Origin: a virus
IMG/VR virus record: IMGVR_UViG_3300031566_003864
Location: 1 to 23,875 of that record
Reading direction: 5' to 3' (one strand)
DNA length: 23,875 bases
In this document: positions 6,014 through 13,443 of the stretch, piece by piece
Layout: each line of letters begins with the position of its first letter
Numbering within the stretch: position 1 is the first letter of the stretch
Notes under the pieces: generated by a model
Told to the model about the DNA's origin: nothing
What the model saw: the letters and a program-made list of their open reading frames with translations, nothing else
Database searches by the model: none
Program-made: the position numbers and the translations under genes

Positions 6014-6343
6014 ATGCCTAATAAAGTAAAGAAAAGATGGATTGCTCGTCAAATAAAACGTGGAAATCCAAGATATGTAAAAGTTGGGACTGGTGTGGTT
6101 GAAGTAGAACCGATTGTTGAAGAATTTGTTGAACCAATCGTAGAGGAAGTCGCAGAGGAAGTTGTAGAAGAAGATGTAGAACCAGTTGCAGAGGAAGTTG
6201 CAGAGGAAGTTGTAGAGGAAGTTGCAGAGGAAGTTGTAGAAGAAGATGTAGAACCAACTGTTGTTGAAAGTGGGACTGTAACTGACGTTGAAGTGATAGA
6301 TGAAATAAAACCCGCGAAAAAACAAAAAAAACTAAAGAAGTAA
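6014..6343 (+). CDS. Acidic repeat protein with basic ends
   Basis: 109 residues with AGGGAGAGGA before the ATG. It has three parts: a basic N-terminus (residues 1-27, VKKRWIARQIKRGNPRYVK), a middle built of VEE/AEE units with interspersed EP (28-84), and a lysine-rich end (KPAKKQKKLKK). The block EVAEEVVEEDVEP occurs at residues 45-57 and 69-81. Such a protein is probably extended or coiled and highly charged; a scaffold, chaperone or DNA-mimic role is possible but not shown. It is transcribed just ahead of the tail tube gene, so a structural or assembly role is likely. No family recognised. Confidence 0.65.
   Translation: MPNKVKKRWIARQIKRGNPRYVKVGTGVVEVEPIVEEFVEPIVEEVAEEVVEEDVEPVAEEVAEEVVEEVAEEVVEEDVEPTVVESGTVTDVEVIDEIKPAKKQKKLKK
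6095..6265 (+). repeat. Tandem imperfect repeats encoding VEE/AEE units
   Basis: Repeats of GAAGTTGCAGAG and GAAGTTGTAGAG variants within the acidic repeat gene, with a larger duplicated block offset by 72 bases. The array is in frame and could expand or contract by recombination. Confidence 0.7.
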
Positions 6344-6368
6344 TTTAATAATTTTTAGGAGAAAATAA

Positions 6369-6863
6369 ATGCCAACTGAACGACTTTTAGAAGCCAATGA
6401 GTTGATGATTGAACGTTTTCAACCAAAACAAAAAAATCGTTTTATTATGTATGTTGATGGAATACCGGCGTGGTTGATAAAATCATCTACGAAACCTTCT
6501 ATTTCAATCAATAAAGTAACGATTGATTACATGAATATCAAACGATATGTCGCCGGCAAAGCAGAATGGGGCGAGATTGATATAACCTTATACGATCCGG
6601 TTGTTCCATCTGCTGCTCAATCTGTAATGGAATGGGTACGACTTCATCATGAAAGTTTAACTGGTCGTGACGGCTATGTTGATTTCTATAAGAAAGAGAT
6701 TGATCTTTATGGTATTGGTCCTGTAGGTGATTTGGTTGAGAAGTGGCGATTATATGGTACGCAGATTGTTACTGCTAATTTTGATTCTTATGATTTTTCT
6801 GTAGACGATCCGATTTCAATTAGTCTTACGCTAGCGTACGACTGGGCAGTCCTCGAATATTAA
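6369..6863 (+). CDS. Tail tube protein, T4 gp19-like
   Basis: 164 residues, the usual length for gp19-type tubes, which polymerise as stacked hexamer rings to form the inner tail. Matching features are the N-terminal FQPKQKNRFIMYVDGIPAWL, then SISINKVTIDYMNIKRYVAG, then WGEIDITLYDPVVPSAAQSV and a late beta segment with LTLAYDWAVLEY. The gene order (tube, chaperone-like gene, tape measure) supports the call. AGGAG lies nine bases before the ATG. A terminator follows immediately, which suits an abundant protein expressed at higher levels than downstream genes. Confidence 0.88.
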   Translation: MPTERLLEANELMIERFQPKQKNRFIMYVDGIPAWLIKSSTKPSISINKVTIDYMNIKRYVAGKAEWGEIDITLYDPVVPSAAQSVMEWVRLHHESLTGRDGYVDFYKKEIDLYGIGPVGDLVEKWRLYGTQIVTANFDSYDFSVDDPISISLTLAYDWAVLEY

Positions 6864-6881
6864 TTTTATTCGGAATGGGAA

Positions 6882-6906
6882 AGGCGGGATATTATCCCGC
6901 CTATTT
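6882..6906 (+). terminator. Rho-independent terminator after the tail tube gene
   Basis: A perfect 9-bp stem, AGGCGGGAT (6882-6890) with ATCCCGCCT (6894-6902), and a 3-base loop. The trailing T-run is weak (ATTTATTA), so termination may be partial. Confidence 0.7.
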
Positions 6907-6910
6907 ATTA

Positions 6911-6940
6911 TGAAACAAAAAGTGTTTCATATAGTATAAT
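6911..6940 (+). promoter_or_regulatory. Possible promoter with adjacent inverted repeat
   Basis: TATAAT at 6935-6940, 48 bases before the ATG at 6989, is preceded by a 7-bp inverted repeat TGAAACA/TGTTTCA (6911-6917 with 6923-6929). No clear -35. The inverted repeat overlaps the expected polymerase footprint and could be an operator. Confidence 0.4.
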
Positions 6941-6988
6941 ATAATGTGGATAAAAAGTTATTAATCTACTAATTTAAAGGGTTTTATT

Positions 6989-7174
6989 ATGTATAAAGAA
7001 CCAATGTTTGATTATGATGAAATTTCAGATGTAATGTATATTTCTTTTGGTGAACCAAAGCCATGTCGTACAGAAGAACCTGAATCTGGGCTCGTTATAC
7101 GATATACACCTGGAACTAATGAATTAAATGGATTCACGATTATAAATTATAGTGAAAGAACAAATAGGGAGTAA
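6989..7174 (+). CDS. DUF2283 family protein
   Basis: 61 residues with the typical DUF2283 pattern: MFDYDEISDVMYISFGEPKP, an acidic middle (EEPESGLVIRYTP) and NELNGFTIINY. The family is small (about 60-100 residues), of unknown biochemical function, and frequent in bacteria, sometimes as the partner of toxin genes. Here no toxin is visible and it sits inside the tail module, ending five bases before the start of the next gene. It may be a host-derived passenger or have a regulatory role. The ATG has GGG about ten bases upstream. Confidence 0.75.
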   Translation: MYKEPMFDYDEISDVMYISFGEPKPCRTEEPESGLVIRYTPGTNELNGFTIINYSERTNRE

Positions 7175-7178
7175 TGAA

Positions 7179-7991
7179 ATGGACGAAAAACAATTAATTG
7201 AAAATTTAAAACAAGAACACCAAACAAAAAATCAAGAGGGTTATCCTTCGGAAACGGTAACACTTCCATCAAAGGGATATTTTTATTCTGAAGAACATCC
7301 TTTTGCTACTGGTGAAGTTGAGTTAAAATATCCTACTGCAAGGGAGGAAGATATTTTGACATCAAAGAATTTGATTACTAAAGGTCTTGCGATTGATACT
7401 TTTTTAAAAGCTGTTATTCTTACACCGGTTGATTATGATTCGATATTTTTAGGCGACAAAAATGGAATTATGTTTGCGTCAAGGATACTTGCTTATGGAA
7501 CAGATTATCCTGTAAAGTTAAAATGTCCAAGTTGTCAGGAACAAATTAGTTTAAATATTGATTTATCTAATTTGAGTGCTAAGGAAATTGATTTTGAAAA
7601 ATATTTAAAGGGTATAAGTGAATTTGAAGTTGATCTACCAAATTCTAAAAAAAGAATCAAATATAAAATATTAACAAGTGGAGACGAATCAGCACTTACG
7701 GAAGAAATAAAAAGAACCAAAAAGAAAATAGCTGGATCTGGTGATGCAGAAGTAACAACTCGATTAAAATACGCGATTATATCAATTGATGGAGATACTT
7801 CCCGAGCAAATGTAGCAAAATTTGTTGATTCTATGTTATCAAGAGATTCATTATTTTTACGTGGTGAAATAGTAAATACATCTCCTGACATTGAAAGTAT
7901 TTTTGATTTTGTTTGTCCTGAGTGTGGTCATTCTGACGAACTCAATGTACCAATGGAAATATCCTTTTTTTGGCCTTCCGGCAAGCTATAG
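7179..7991 (+). CDS. T4 gp26-like tail/baseplate assembly protein with split zinc ribbon (chaperone position)
   Basis: 270 residues. The ATG at 7179 follows AGGGAG by seven bases and is preferred over a GTG at 7152. The N-terminal TVTLPSKGYFYSEE and GEVELKYPTAREEDILTSKNLITKGLAIDTFLKAVI fits the phage family related to T4 gp26, required for baseplate hub assembly. Two Cys pairs, C116-P-S-C119 and C246-P-E-C249, would form one zinc ribbon. It ends FFWPSGKL. In many phages the gene between tail tube and tape measure is a tail assembly chaperone whose C-terminus is extended by frameshift, and here an overlapping +1-frame ORF starts at its end. So it may be the functional analogue of the G part of G/GT; that is inference. 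Confidence 0.72.
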   Translation: MDEKQLIENLKQEHQTKNQEGYPSETVTLPSKGYFYSEEHPFATGEVELKYPTAREEDILTSKNLITKGLAIDTFLKAVILTPVDYDSIFLGDKNGIMFASRILAYGTDYPVKLKCPSCQEQISLNIDLSNLSAKEIDFEKYLKGISEFEVDLPNSKKRIKYKILTSGDESALTEEIKRTKKKIAGSGDAEVTTRLKYAIISIDGDTSRANVAKFVDSMLSRDSLFLRGEIVNTSPDIESIFDFVCPECGHSDELNVPMEISFFWPSGKL

Positions 7992-8220
7992 AGCGGAACT
8001 TTATGAGGAACTATTTACCTTATGTTATTATGGTAATGGTTTCAACTTTCGTGAAATGTATGACTTGCCGGTGGAGAAGCGCAGATTCTTATTAAAACTA
8101 TTAGAAAATGCAAAAATTCAAGAAAAGGAACTAATGGATAGAGCACAGAAGAAATCGTTAAAACCATCGAGTTCTTATACTATGCCTTCATATAGTAAAC
8201 CTAAAATGCCTAAGAAGTAA
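7945..8220 (+). CDS. Overlapping +1-frame small protein (possible frameshift extension or gp51/gp28-like partner)
   Basis: 91 residues from the ATG at 7945: MYQWKYPFFGLPASYRAELY, then LCYYGNGFNF, YDLPVEKRRFLLKLL and a lysine-rich tail. It overlaps the end of the zinc-ribbon gene by 47 bases in the +1 frame. The frame is open further upstream to 7891, but that extension looks like antisense-type low-complexity sequence. No ribosome binding site is clear before 7945. A run of seven T residues (CCTTTTTTTGG) lies just after the possible start, where both frames encode FF-(W/G), so a +1 or -2 slip could fuse it to the upstream protein. Independent initiation by coupling is the alternative. This protein is typical of the region before the tape measure in T4-like phages. 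Confidence 0.65.
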   Translation: MYQWKYPFFGLPASYRAELYEELFTLCYYGNGFNFREMYDLPVEKRRFLLKLLENAKIQEKELMDRAQKKSLKPSSSYTMPSYSKPKMPKK

Positions 8221-8238
8221 AATTTTTAGGCATTTTTT
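8203..8238 (+). terminator. Rho-independent terminator overlapping the gene end
   Basis: An 11-bp stem, AAAATGCCTAA (8203-8213) with TTAGGCATTTT (8226-8236), with the TAA stop (8218-8220) in the loop, followed by a T-rich tail. Confidence 0.65.
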
Positions 8239-8261
8239 ATTTTCGTAAAAATCACAATCTT

Positions 8262-8271
8262 TATATTTATA
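8262..8271 (+). promoter_or_regulatory. Candidate phage promoter, TATATTTATA type
   Basis: TATATTTATA followed by G, 30 bases before the ATG at 8301 and just after a terminator. It would drive the tape-measure operon. Confidence 0.55.
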
Positions 8272-8300
8272 GTTAGGAATATTATATCAGGAGAAAAATA

Positions 8301-8516
8301 ATGTTTAAAAAACCATTAAATGAAGGATTAATTGAAAGGTTTATTGATCAAGTAAAAAGGGTATTAGGCGATAGAGAAAAGGCCAAGAAATTAGTTATTT
8401 CTATCGCTAAAAAAGATAAAGAATTAGCTGAATTAACACAAAACATAAATGATGATATGATGGATCTATTAGATTATTTAAGAAAAAACCGTCCTATTAC
8501 AAAAGAACCAATATAA
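8301..8516 (+). CDS. Small helical protein of the tail operon
   Basis: 71 residues, strongly helical and charged: MFKKPLNEGLIERFIDQVKR, then GDREKAKKLVISIAKKDKELAELT and a C-terminal DDMMDLLDYLRKN. A ribosome binding site AGGAG precedes the ATG. The early L-N-E could be a cleavage point as in the 3018-5955 genes, but this is weak. It is the first gene after the promoter at 8262 and 17 bases before the tape measure gene. Function unknown; an assembly factor for the tape measure is plausible from position only. Confidence 0.65.
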   Translation: MFKKPLNEGLIERFIDQVKRVLGDREKAKKLVISIAKKDKELAELTQNINDDMMDLLDYLRKNRPITKEPI

Positions 8517-8533
8517 TAACAAGAGAATAATAA

Positions 8534-10861
8534 ATGGCAACTCCTGGAAATTTATCAGCAGCGGAATTAAAATTATACGAATCTTCATTAAAAAGCCTTG
8601 CTAAATTGACAAATCAAATAATTGATCTCAATGCAAGTAATGAAGATATATTGGACGATGTAGTTGATGCTGCGGCCGAGTTAAATGATGAAGCTAAACT
8701 GTATTTGGCTCAATTAAAGCAAACTGATAATGTAGATAAACAATTATTAGATAAAGCGAAAGAAAAAATTGATCTGATAAAAAAACAAGTTAAAGCAGGC
8801 CAGGCTTTAGAAAAACAACGAGATATAGAGCAAAAAGCGTTGGATGAAATAAATGCTAAATGGGATGATATGGAAACGAAGTTTAGAGGTTTTATGGCTA
8901 AAGGCAAGGCATTCTTTTCTTCGTGGAAGGGGTTTGCGGTAGGTATTGGATTAGTTGCTGCAGCGTTATTTGTTGTATACAAAGATTTAGTATCCGCACA
9001 AACGGACGCGCGACAAGAGTTAGGAGTAACTGGGGAGTCATTTGAGAAACTTCGAGATGTATCTACTGAATTAAATGTTGAGTGGGCTAAGTTGGGTGTG
9101 GGGATAAAAAAATCTTATGAAATAACTCAAGCTATTGCAATGGAGTTTGGTTCATTTGATTATTTGACTAATGAATCCGCAAACAATGTAGCTGCGATGA
9201 CAGTTGCACTTGGTATGATTGCTGATGACGCCGCAAAAACATTATCTTCATTTATGGACATAACAGCTGGCAGTCAAGAATCGGCGAATAATATGTTAAA
9301 AATGGCTGCGGCTACGGCAGATGCGAATGGTGTACCGATGGGTAAAACGATTCGTGATATAACAGACAATGCTGAAGGTCTTGCGAGGTATATGAAGGGA
9401 ACAGGTCAAAACATTGTAGATGCTACAGTCGCCGCAAATAAATTAGGATTTAGTGTTAGCACTATTGTTGATATTGCTGATAGTCTTCTTTCATTTGAAA
9501 GTTCTATTGAAAATGAAATGAACGCAATGGTTTTAACTGGAAAACAACTAAATCTTGGTCGTGCAAGACAATTAGCCATTGAAGGTGATTTGGCTGGATT
9601 ACAAAGAGAGATTACTGACAATCTTATTTCGGAGTATGAATGGGGCGAGTTGAACACGTTACAAAAAAAATCGATGGCTGATGCTCTTGGTATTGGTGTA
9701 AATGAAATGGGGAAGATGATTAGCCGTGAACGAATATTGAATGGTTTAGTTAAAGGTACTCTTACACCAATGAAAGCTATGGCAGAAGGAGCGACATTAT
9801 CTGAGGTGTTAAATGCTGAGGGAATAATTGATCCACTTAAAAAATTAATGAATAGTTTAATTAGAATAACAAGTATTCTTGTTAAAATATTAAATCCAGC
9901 ATTTGAAGCACTTTCAGGATTGATTAGTATATTAACTTTTGATTTTGATAATATTGAGTGGGTGCCTTTTTTGAAATGTCTCGGTTTGACAGCAGCTGGA
10001 TTACTTCTTATTTGGGGTATTGGAAGGCTAATAAAATCATTAGATTTTGGTAGTATATTTAATTTTGGTGGCAGTAAAGCCGGAGCGGCTGGTAAAAAGG
10101 GTATATTTGGAAGAATATTTGGTAGTATGTCTTGGGGTGATGTTGCAAAAGGACTTGTTATTATGGCAGGTTTAGCGGCGACACTGTGGATTTTGGGAGC
10201 TGCGATGAAACAATTTGCTGATGTAGAATGGGAAGATTTGGCAATGGCTGGTGTTGCAATGGGTGGATTACTTGTTGCCGCTACGTTACTTGGTGTTCTT
10301 ATGGCGTCTCCACTTGGAGTCGCGTTATTAACTGGTATGCTTGTATTGGTAGGAATGGCTGCTTCGTTATGGATACTTGGACAAGCATTACAAGCGGTTA
10401 AAGTTGGTATGGATGGATTAGCACCATCGTTAATAGGTATTGCTGGAGTAGCCGGTGATTTGGTTATAGCAGCTGGAGCCATTTATATGTTAGGTGGAGC
10501 TCTTGCCTTTTTAGCTGCTTCATTAGCTGCGGGTAGTATATTAGATTTCTTTGGTCTTGGTGGTGGCGGAGGAATGATAGACAAGTTACTTGAGTTAGCG
10601 AATAATTCTGACAAGTTAGCGGTAGTAGCGGCTGCTGTTCAAACGATAGCGACTGGTGGTGCTGGTGGTGGTGTCGCCGTAAATGCGAGGGCGTTGACGA
10701 CAGCTGGAACTGTAATGGGCGACACGAATGTAAATGTTTCATTAGACGATGTAGTAAATAAACTTGATGAAATAGAATCAATGTTTAAAAATGGTGTTGA
10801 GTTAAAGATGAATGGAGCAAAAGTAGGTGAATGGTTAGCTAAAGAAGCACGAAAAACATAA
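8534..10861 (+). CDS. Tail tape measure protein
   Basis: 775 residues. An N-terminal coiled-coil rich in E, K, L and Q (about 10-120) is followed by a hydrophobic helix (134-149), a long helical domain (155-400) with AMTVALGMIADDAAKTLSSF and GKQLNLGRARQLAI, and a C-terminal block of hydrophobic segments (484-500, 540-556, 573-620, 630-670). Two of these are copies of one unit: GLVIMAGLAATLWILGAAMK (540-559) and GMLVLVGMAASLWILGQALQ (601-620). This architecture is typical of tape measures, which set tail length and may form a membrane channel during DNA entry. It follows the tube and chaperone genes and precedes baseplate genes. The ATG follows AAGAG. Confidence 0.85.
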   Translation: MATPGNLSAAELKLYESSLKSLAKLTNQIIDLNASNEDILDDVVDAAAELNDEAKLYLAQLKQTDNVDKQLLDKAKEKIDLIKKQVKAGQALEKQRDIEQKALDEINAKWDDMETKFRGFMAKGKAFFSSWKGFAVGIGLVAAALFVVYKDLVSAQTDARQELGVTGESFEKLRDVSTELNVEWAKLGVGIKKSYEITQAIAMEFGSFDYLTNESANNVAAMTVALGMIADDAAKTLSSFMDITAGSQESANNMLKMAAATADANGVPMGKTIRDITDNAEGLARYMKGTGQNIVDATVAANKLGFSVSTIVDIADSLLSFESSIENEMNAMVLTGKQLNLGRARQLAIEGDLAGLQREITDNLISEYEWGELNTLQKKSMADALGIGVNEMGKMISRERILNGLVKGTLTPMKAMAEGATLSEVLNAEGIIDPLKKLMNSLIRITSILVKILNPAFEALSGLISILTFDFDNIEWVPFLKCLGLTAAGLLLIWGIGRLIKSLDFGSIFNFGGSKAGAAGKKGIFGRIFGSMSWGDVAKGLVIMAGLAATLWILGAAMKQFADVEWEDLAMAGVAMGGLLVAATLLGVLMASPLGVALLTGMLVLVGMAASLWILGQALQAVKVGMDGLAPSLIGIAGVAGDLVIAAGAIYMLGGALAFLAASLAAGSILDFFGLGGGGGMIDKLLELANNSDKLAVVAAAVQTIATGGAGGGVAVNARALTTAGTVMGDTNVNVSLDDVVNKLDEIESMFKNGVELKMNGAKVGEWLAKEARKT

Positions 10862-10874
10862 TTGGAGAAAATAA

Positions 10875-13133
10875 GTGGCTTTAATAGATTTGTATAAAAA
10901 GGACATATTCAAGAGAGTTGGAAAGACAGCAGATTCATTTGCTAATGATTATGCTGATGGGTTTACGGCAAATAAAACAATAGGTTCACCAACAGATTAT
11001 AAACTCAATAAACTTACACCAACTCAAATATCGAGTGATCCAATACCAACTTCGACAATAAGAAAGATGGCAGAGGAATATTATGATTCAGCGCCACTTT
11101 TAAGAGCGAATTATCTTGGGCAAACTACTGAACCATTAGTATTTATAAAACCAAACGAATCAAAGGATCAATATTCTACAAAGGCGGATTATACAAATAC
11201 AAGACGTGCAGCGACGGCTAAGTGGTTAACAAGTCCAAAAGGATTTCGTTTTGAAGCGAATCAAATAGCATTACAATTACTAAATCCTACATTGGAATCA
11301 AAAATATATAATCCTTTATCTATTTTTAGTAAAACTATTCCGTTGGTTGATTATCATGAGCGTCGTCACATGACAATATCATCTTTATTTGGTATTCCAC
11401 TTGATGTTTTTGGTATTTCGGCGCCAGCGTCTTATACGGAAGCGATTTGGAATAACGAACATCACAGCCGAAACGTAAATCAATCTCCATTTATGGCAGC
11501 GAGAATAGCGAGTGAAAATTTACCGGGTATTGATTTTGCATTTAGTGGTCGTGATTATATGATGAACGATTCGACATGGAATCGTATAAATCCTAATCGT
11601 TATTTATATCCTATTGGCTCTGATGGAGCGGGATTACCAATAAGTAATCGGCTTACTCCTGGCGAAGAAAAACAAAGGAATAAAGGTTTAGCTGCTCAAG
11701 CGTTCAGGTTTACAAAAGCGTCTGGATTTAATCCTATATTAGATGCTCAAATAACAATAAATGATCAAAAAAGTGGTTCGAGTTTTCTACAAAAATTATT
11801 AAAGAATATACCTTATGCTAATACGATTCTTAGATTATTTGGATATGGTATATTAGATAAGGCAGAAAAGATAAAGATATTCAATAGATACAATCCTACA
11901 TTTCCATATTCAGAGTATGGTGGAAATGAGATAAGGATAATAAATGCGGATGGCGAGTTATTAGATGTATATGCGGTAGATTTGAGTGAATCACCAATAG
12001 ATGCTGTGTTACAAACGATAGAAAAGGTAATAAAAGTTGGAAGTGGTACTGAATCGCCTCCAAAGGGATTCACATTTGCGTCACGACAAAAATTAGAGAG
12101 AGCGGCTGGTTATCAAGATGGATTTCAAGATCAACGTATACTTTATAATCCACAAGATGATATGCCAACAGTTAATCAATATATGCAGGCTTACGGTGAT
12201 GTAATGAAAAAAAGAAGTGGTGATAAGAGTGGAACGGCAAACATTGATAGTCTTGTACCTTCATTAGATGATAGAAAACCATATACAAAATACATGGAAT
12301 CATTGACAAAAGATGAAGGCAGTCAACCAACAAAAAAGGGATTGAGAATATTACACAGTCCTACTGGATATGGTATGGCTCGTCCTGGTGCAAAAAACCT
12401 GGAAGATAGAATTGGAGATCAAATTAGTTTACTTCCTTATGGTGAAGATTATGAAGTCGATCCAAAGGATTCAACTTCAACAGCGAAAGATTTTACTGAT
12501 TTAGTACCATTTAAGTTTTATCATATAAATGAAAGAAAATGGATAGTATTTCGTGCTACTTTAACCGGAATAAATGATCAAATTACACCATCTTGGAGTG
12601 GTAAAAAATATATTGGTCGTGCTGATCAAGTTTATACTTATAGTGGTGCGGAGAGAACAATTAACTTTGCTTTTACTATTGTAGTAAATTCACCAAAAGA
12701 AATGAAACCATTATATGAAAAGTTAAATTATCTTATTGGGTTGAACTATCCAAAATATAGAAACTTATCATCAAAAATGGGTATTTATATGGAGGCGCCT
12801 TTTGTAAGACTTACAATAGGTGATTTGTTTAAGAATGTATCAGGGATATTACAAGGTGGTATAATTGTAACGGTTGGCGATGATGCTACTTGGGAAGTTA
12901 GAAATGAACATCCACATTTGTCTGATTATGATGTTGAAGCATCAAAAATAGGTAAGATTCAAGTAGCGAAACTTCCAAGATTAATAGAAGTTAGTATAAA
13001 TGGATTTACACCATTTGGTTTGGAAAATCGTCCGATAAGTTCCACCAGTCCATTTTATTCAGCAATTAAAGAATGGCAGAACCAGAGTGAAAATCCCAAT
13101 TCAAATCCAACCACTGAAACGGGAGCTGTATAA
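10875..13133 (+). CDS. Large baseplate / tail-tube initiator-like structural protein
   Basis: 752 residues starting with GTG, seven bases after TTGGAGAA. The N-terminal two thirds (ISSLFGIPLDVFG, FRFTKASGFNPILDAQ and others) is not recognised. The last 230 residues, from about FTDLVPFKFYHINERKWIVF through RADQVYTYSGAERTINFAFT, LNYLIGLNYPKY, APFVRLTIGDLF and LIEVSINGFTPFG, follow the pattern of phage tube-like or baseplate proteins comparable to T4 gp48/gp54, on which the tube starts. The stop overlaps the next start as TAATG. The position after the tape measure fits a baseplate hub or tube initiator. Exact T4 equivalent uncertain. Confidence 0.6.
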   Translation: MALIDLYKKDIFKRVGKTADSFANDYADGFTANKTIGSPTDYKLNKLTPTQISSDPIPTSTIRKMAEEYYDSAPLLRANYLGQTTEPLVFIKPNESKDQYSTKADYTNTRRAATAKWLTSPKGFRFEANQIALQLLNPTLESKIYNPLSIFSKTIPLVDYHERRHMTISSLFGIPLDVFGISAPASYTEAIWNNEHHSRNVNQSPFMAARIASENLPGIDFAFSGRDYMMNDSTWNRINPNRYLYPIGSDGAGLPISNRLTPGEEKQRNKGLAAQAFRFTKASGFNPILDAQITINDQKSGSSFLQKLLKNIPYANTILRLFGYGILDKAEKIKIFNRYNPTFPYSEYGGNEIRIINADGELLDVYAVDLSESPIDAVLQTIEKVIKVGSGTESPPKGFTFASRQKLERAAGYQDGFQDQRILYNPQDDMPTVNQYMQAYGDVMKKRSGDKSGTANIDSLVPSLDDRKPYTKYMESLTKDEGSQPTKKGLRILHSPTGYGMARPGAKNLEDRIGDQISLLPYGEDYEVDPKDSTSTAKDFTDLVPFKFYHINERKWIVFRATLTGINDQITPSWSGKKYIGRADQVYTYSGAERTINFAFTIVVNSPKEMKPLYEKLNYLIGLNYPKYRNLSSKMGIYMEAPFVRLTIGDLFKNVSGILQGGIIVTVGDDATWEVRNEHPHLSDYDVEASKIGKIQVAKLPRLIEVSINGFTPFGLENRPISSTSPFYSAIKEWQNQSENPNSNPTTETGAV

Positions 13134-13441
13134 TGTCATATAGATATGAATTTACTCAACAAACACGAGATAAAGATAAAAAATTCAGAAAGTTTACTTC
13201 GACTTTATATCCAAAAATTTTATTGGATAACAATGATATTTATATTTTTACAAATGTTGGAGATAGACTTGATATATTAGCGGGCAAGTATTATAACGAT
13301 GTAAATTTATGGTGGATTATTGCCCAAGCGAATCAGATTGGAAAGGGTACGTTAAATGTTATTCCTGGTACACAATTACGAATCCCACAAAATTTAGCAA
13401 AAATATTCAATGATTTGGATACTATTAATAGGACGAGGTAA
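13133..13441 (+). CDS. LysM-like baseplate protein (T4 gp53 / P2 gpX type)
   Basis: 102 residues. The core IYIFTNVGDRLDILAGKYYN (residues 38-57) with DVNLWWIIAQANQI and LNVIPGTQLRIPQN has the LysM pattern: DRLD, a helix with YY, WW and ANQI, then PGTQLRIP. In contractile phages such small LysM proteins sit in the baseplate (T4 gp53) or link the tube end (P2 gpX). The start codon overlaps the previous stop (TAATG), so translation is coupled. Two bases separate its stop from the next ATG. Confidence 0.75.
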   Translation: MSYRYEFTQQTRDKDKKFRKFTSTLYPKILLDNNDIYIFTNVGDRLDILAGKYYNDVNLWWIIAQANQIGKGTLNVIPGTQLRIPQNLAKIFNDLDTINRTR

Positions 13442-13443
13442 TT

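Noticed and set aside
6095-6265. Possible CRISPR-like array
   Set aside because: The repeats are in-frame coding units without unique spacers. No cas genes are present.
6018-6325. Two minus-strand frames opposite the acidic repeat gene
   Set aside because: They are antisense readings of the VEE/AEE repeats, giving artificial Leu/Gln or Phe/Asn/Cys repeats.
7891-7944. Signal-peptide-like start MKVFLILFVLSVVIL for the ORF ending at 8220
   Set aside because: This stretch is the +1 frame of the conserved zinc-ribbon end of the upstream gene, so the hydrophobic run is probably a frame artefact. No ribosome binding site.
9406-10482. Long open frame (358 codons) on the minus strand
   Set aside because: It lies wholly opposite the tape measure gene, whose Gly/Ala/Leu-rich codons produce few stops in reverse. 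The predicted protein is low-complexity (Ala, Pro, Ser, Ile, Asn), has no ribosome binding site, and every other gene is on the plus strand.
10464-10781. Minus-strand open frame opposite the tape measure C-terminus
   Set aside because: Composition is dominated by His, Gln, Leu and Ser from antisense of Gly/Ala codons. No ribosome binding site and no domain pattern.
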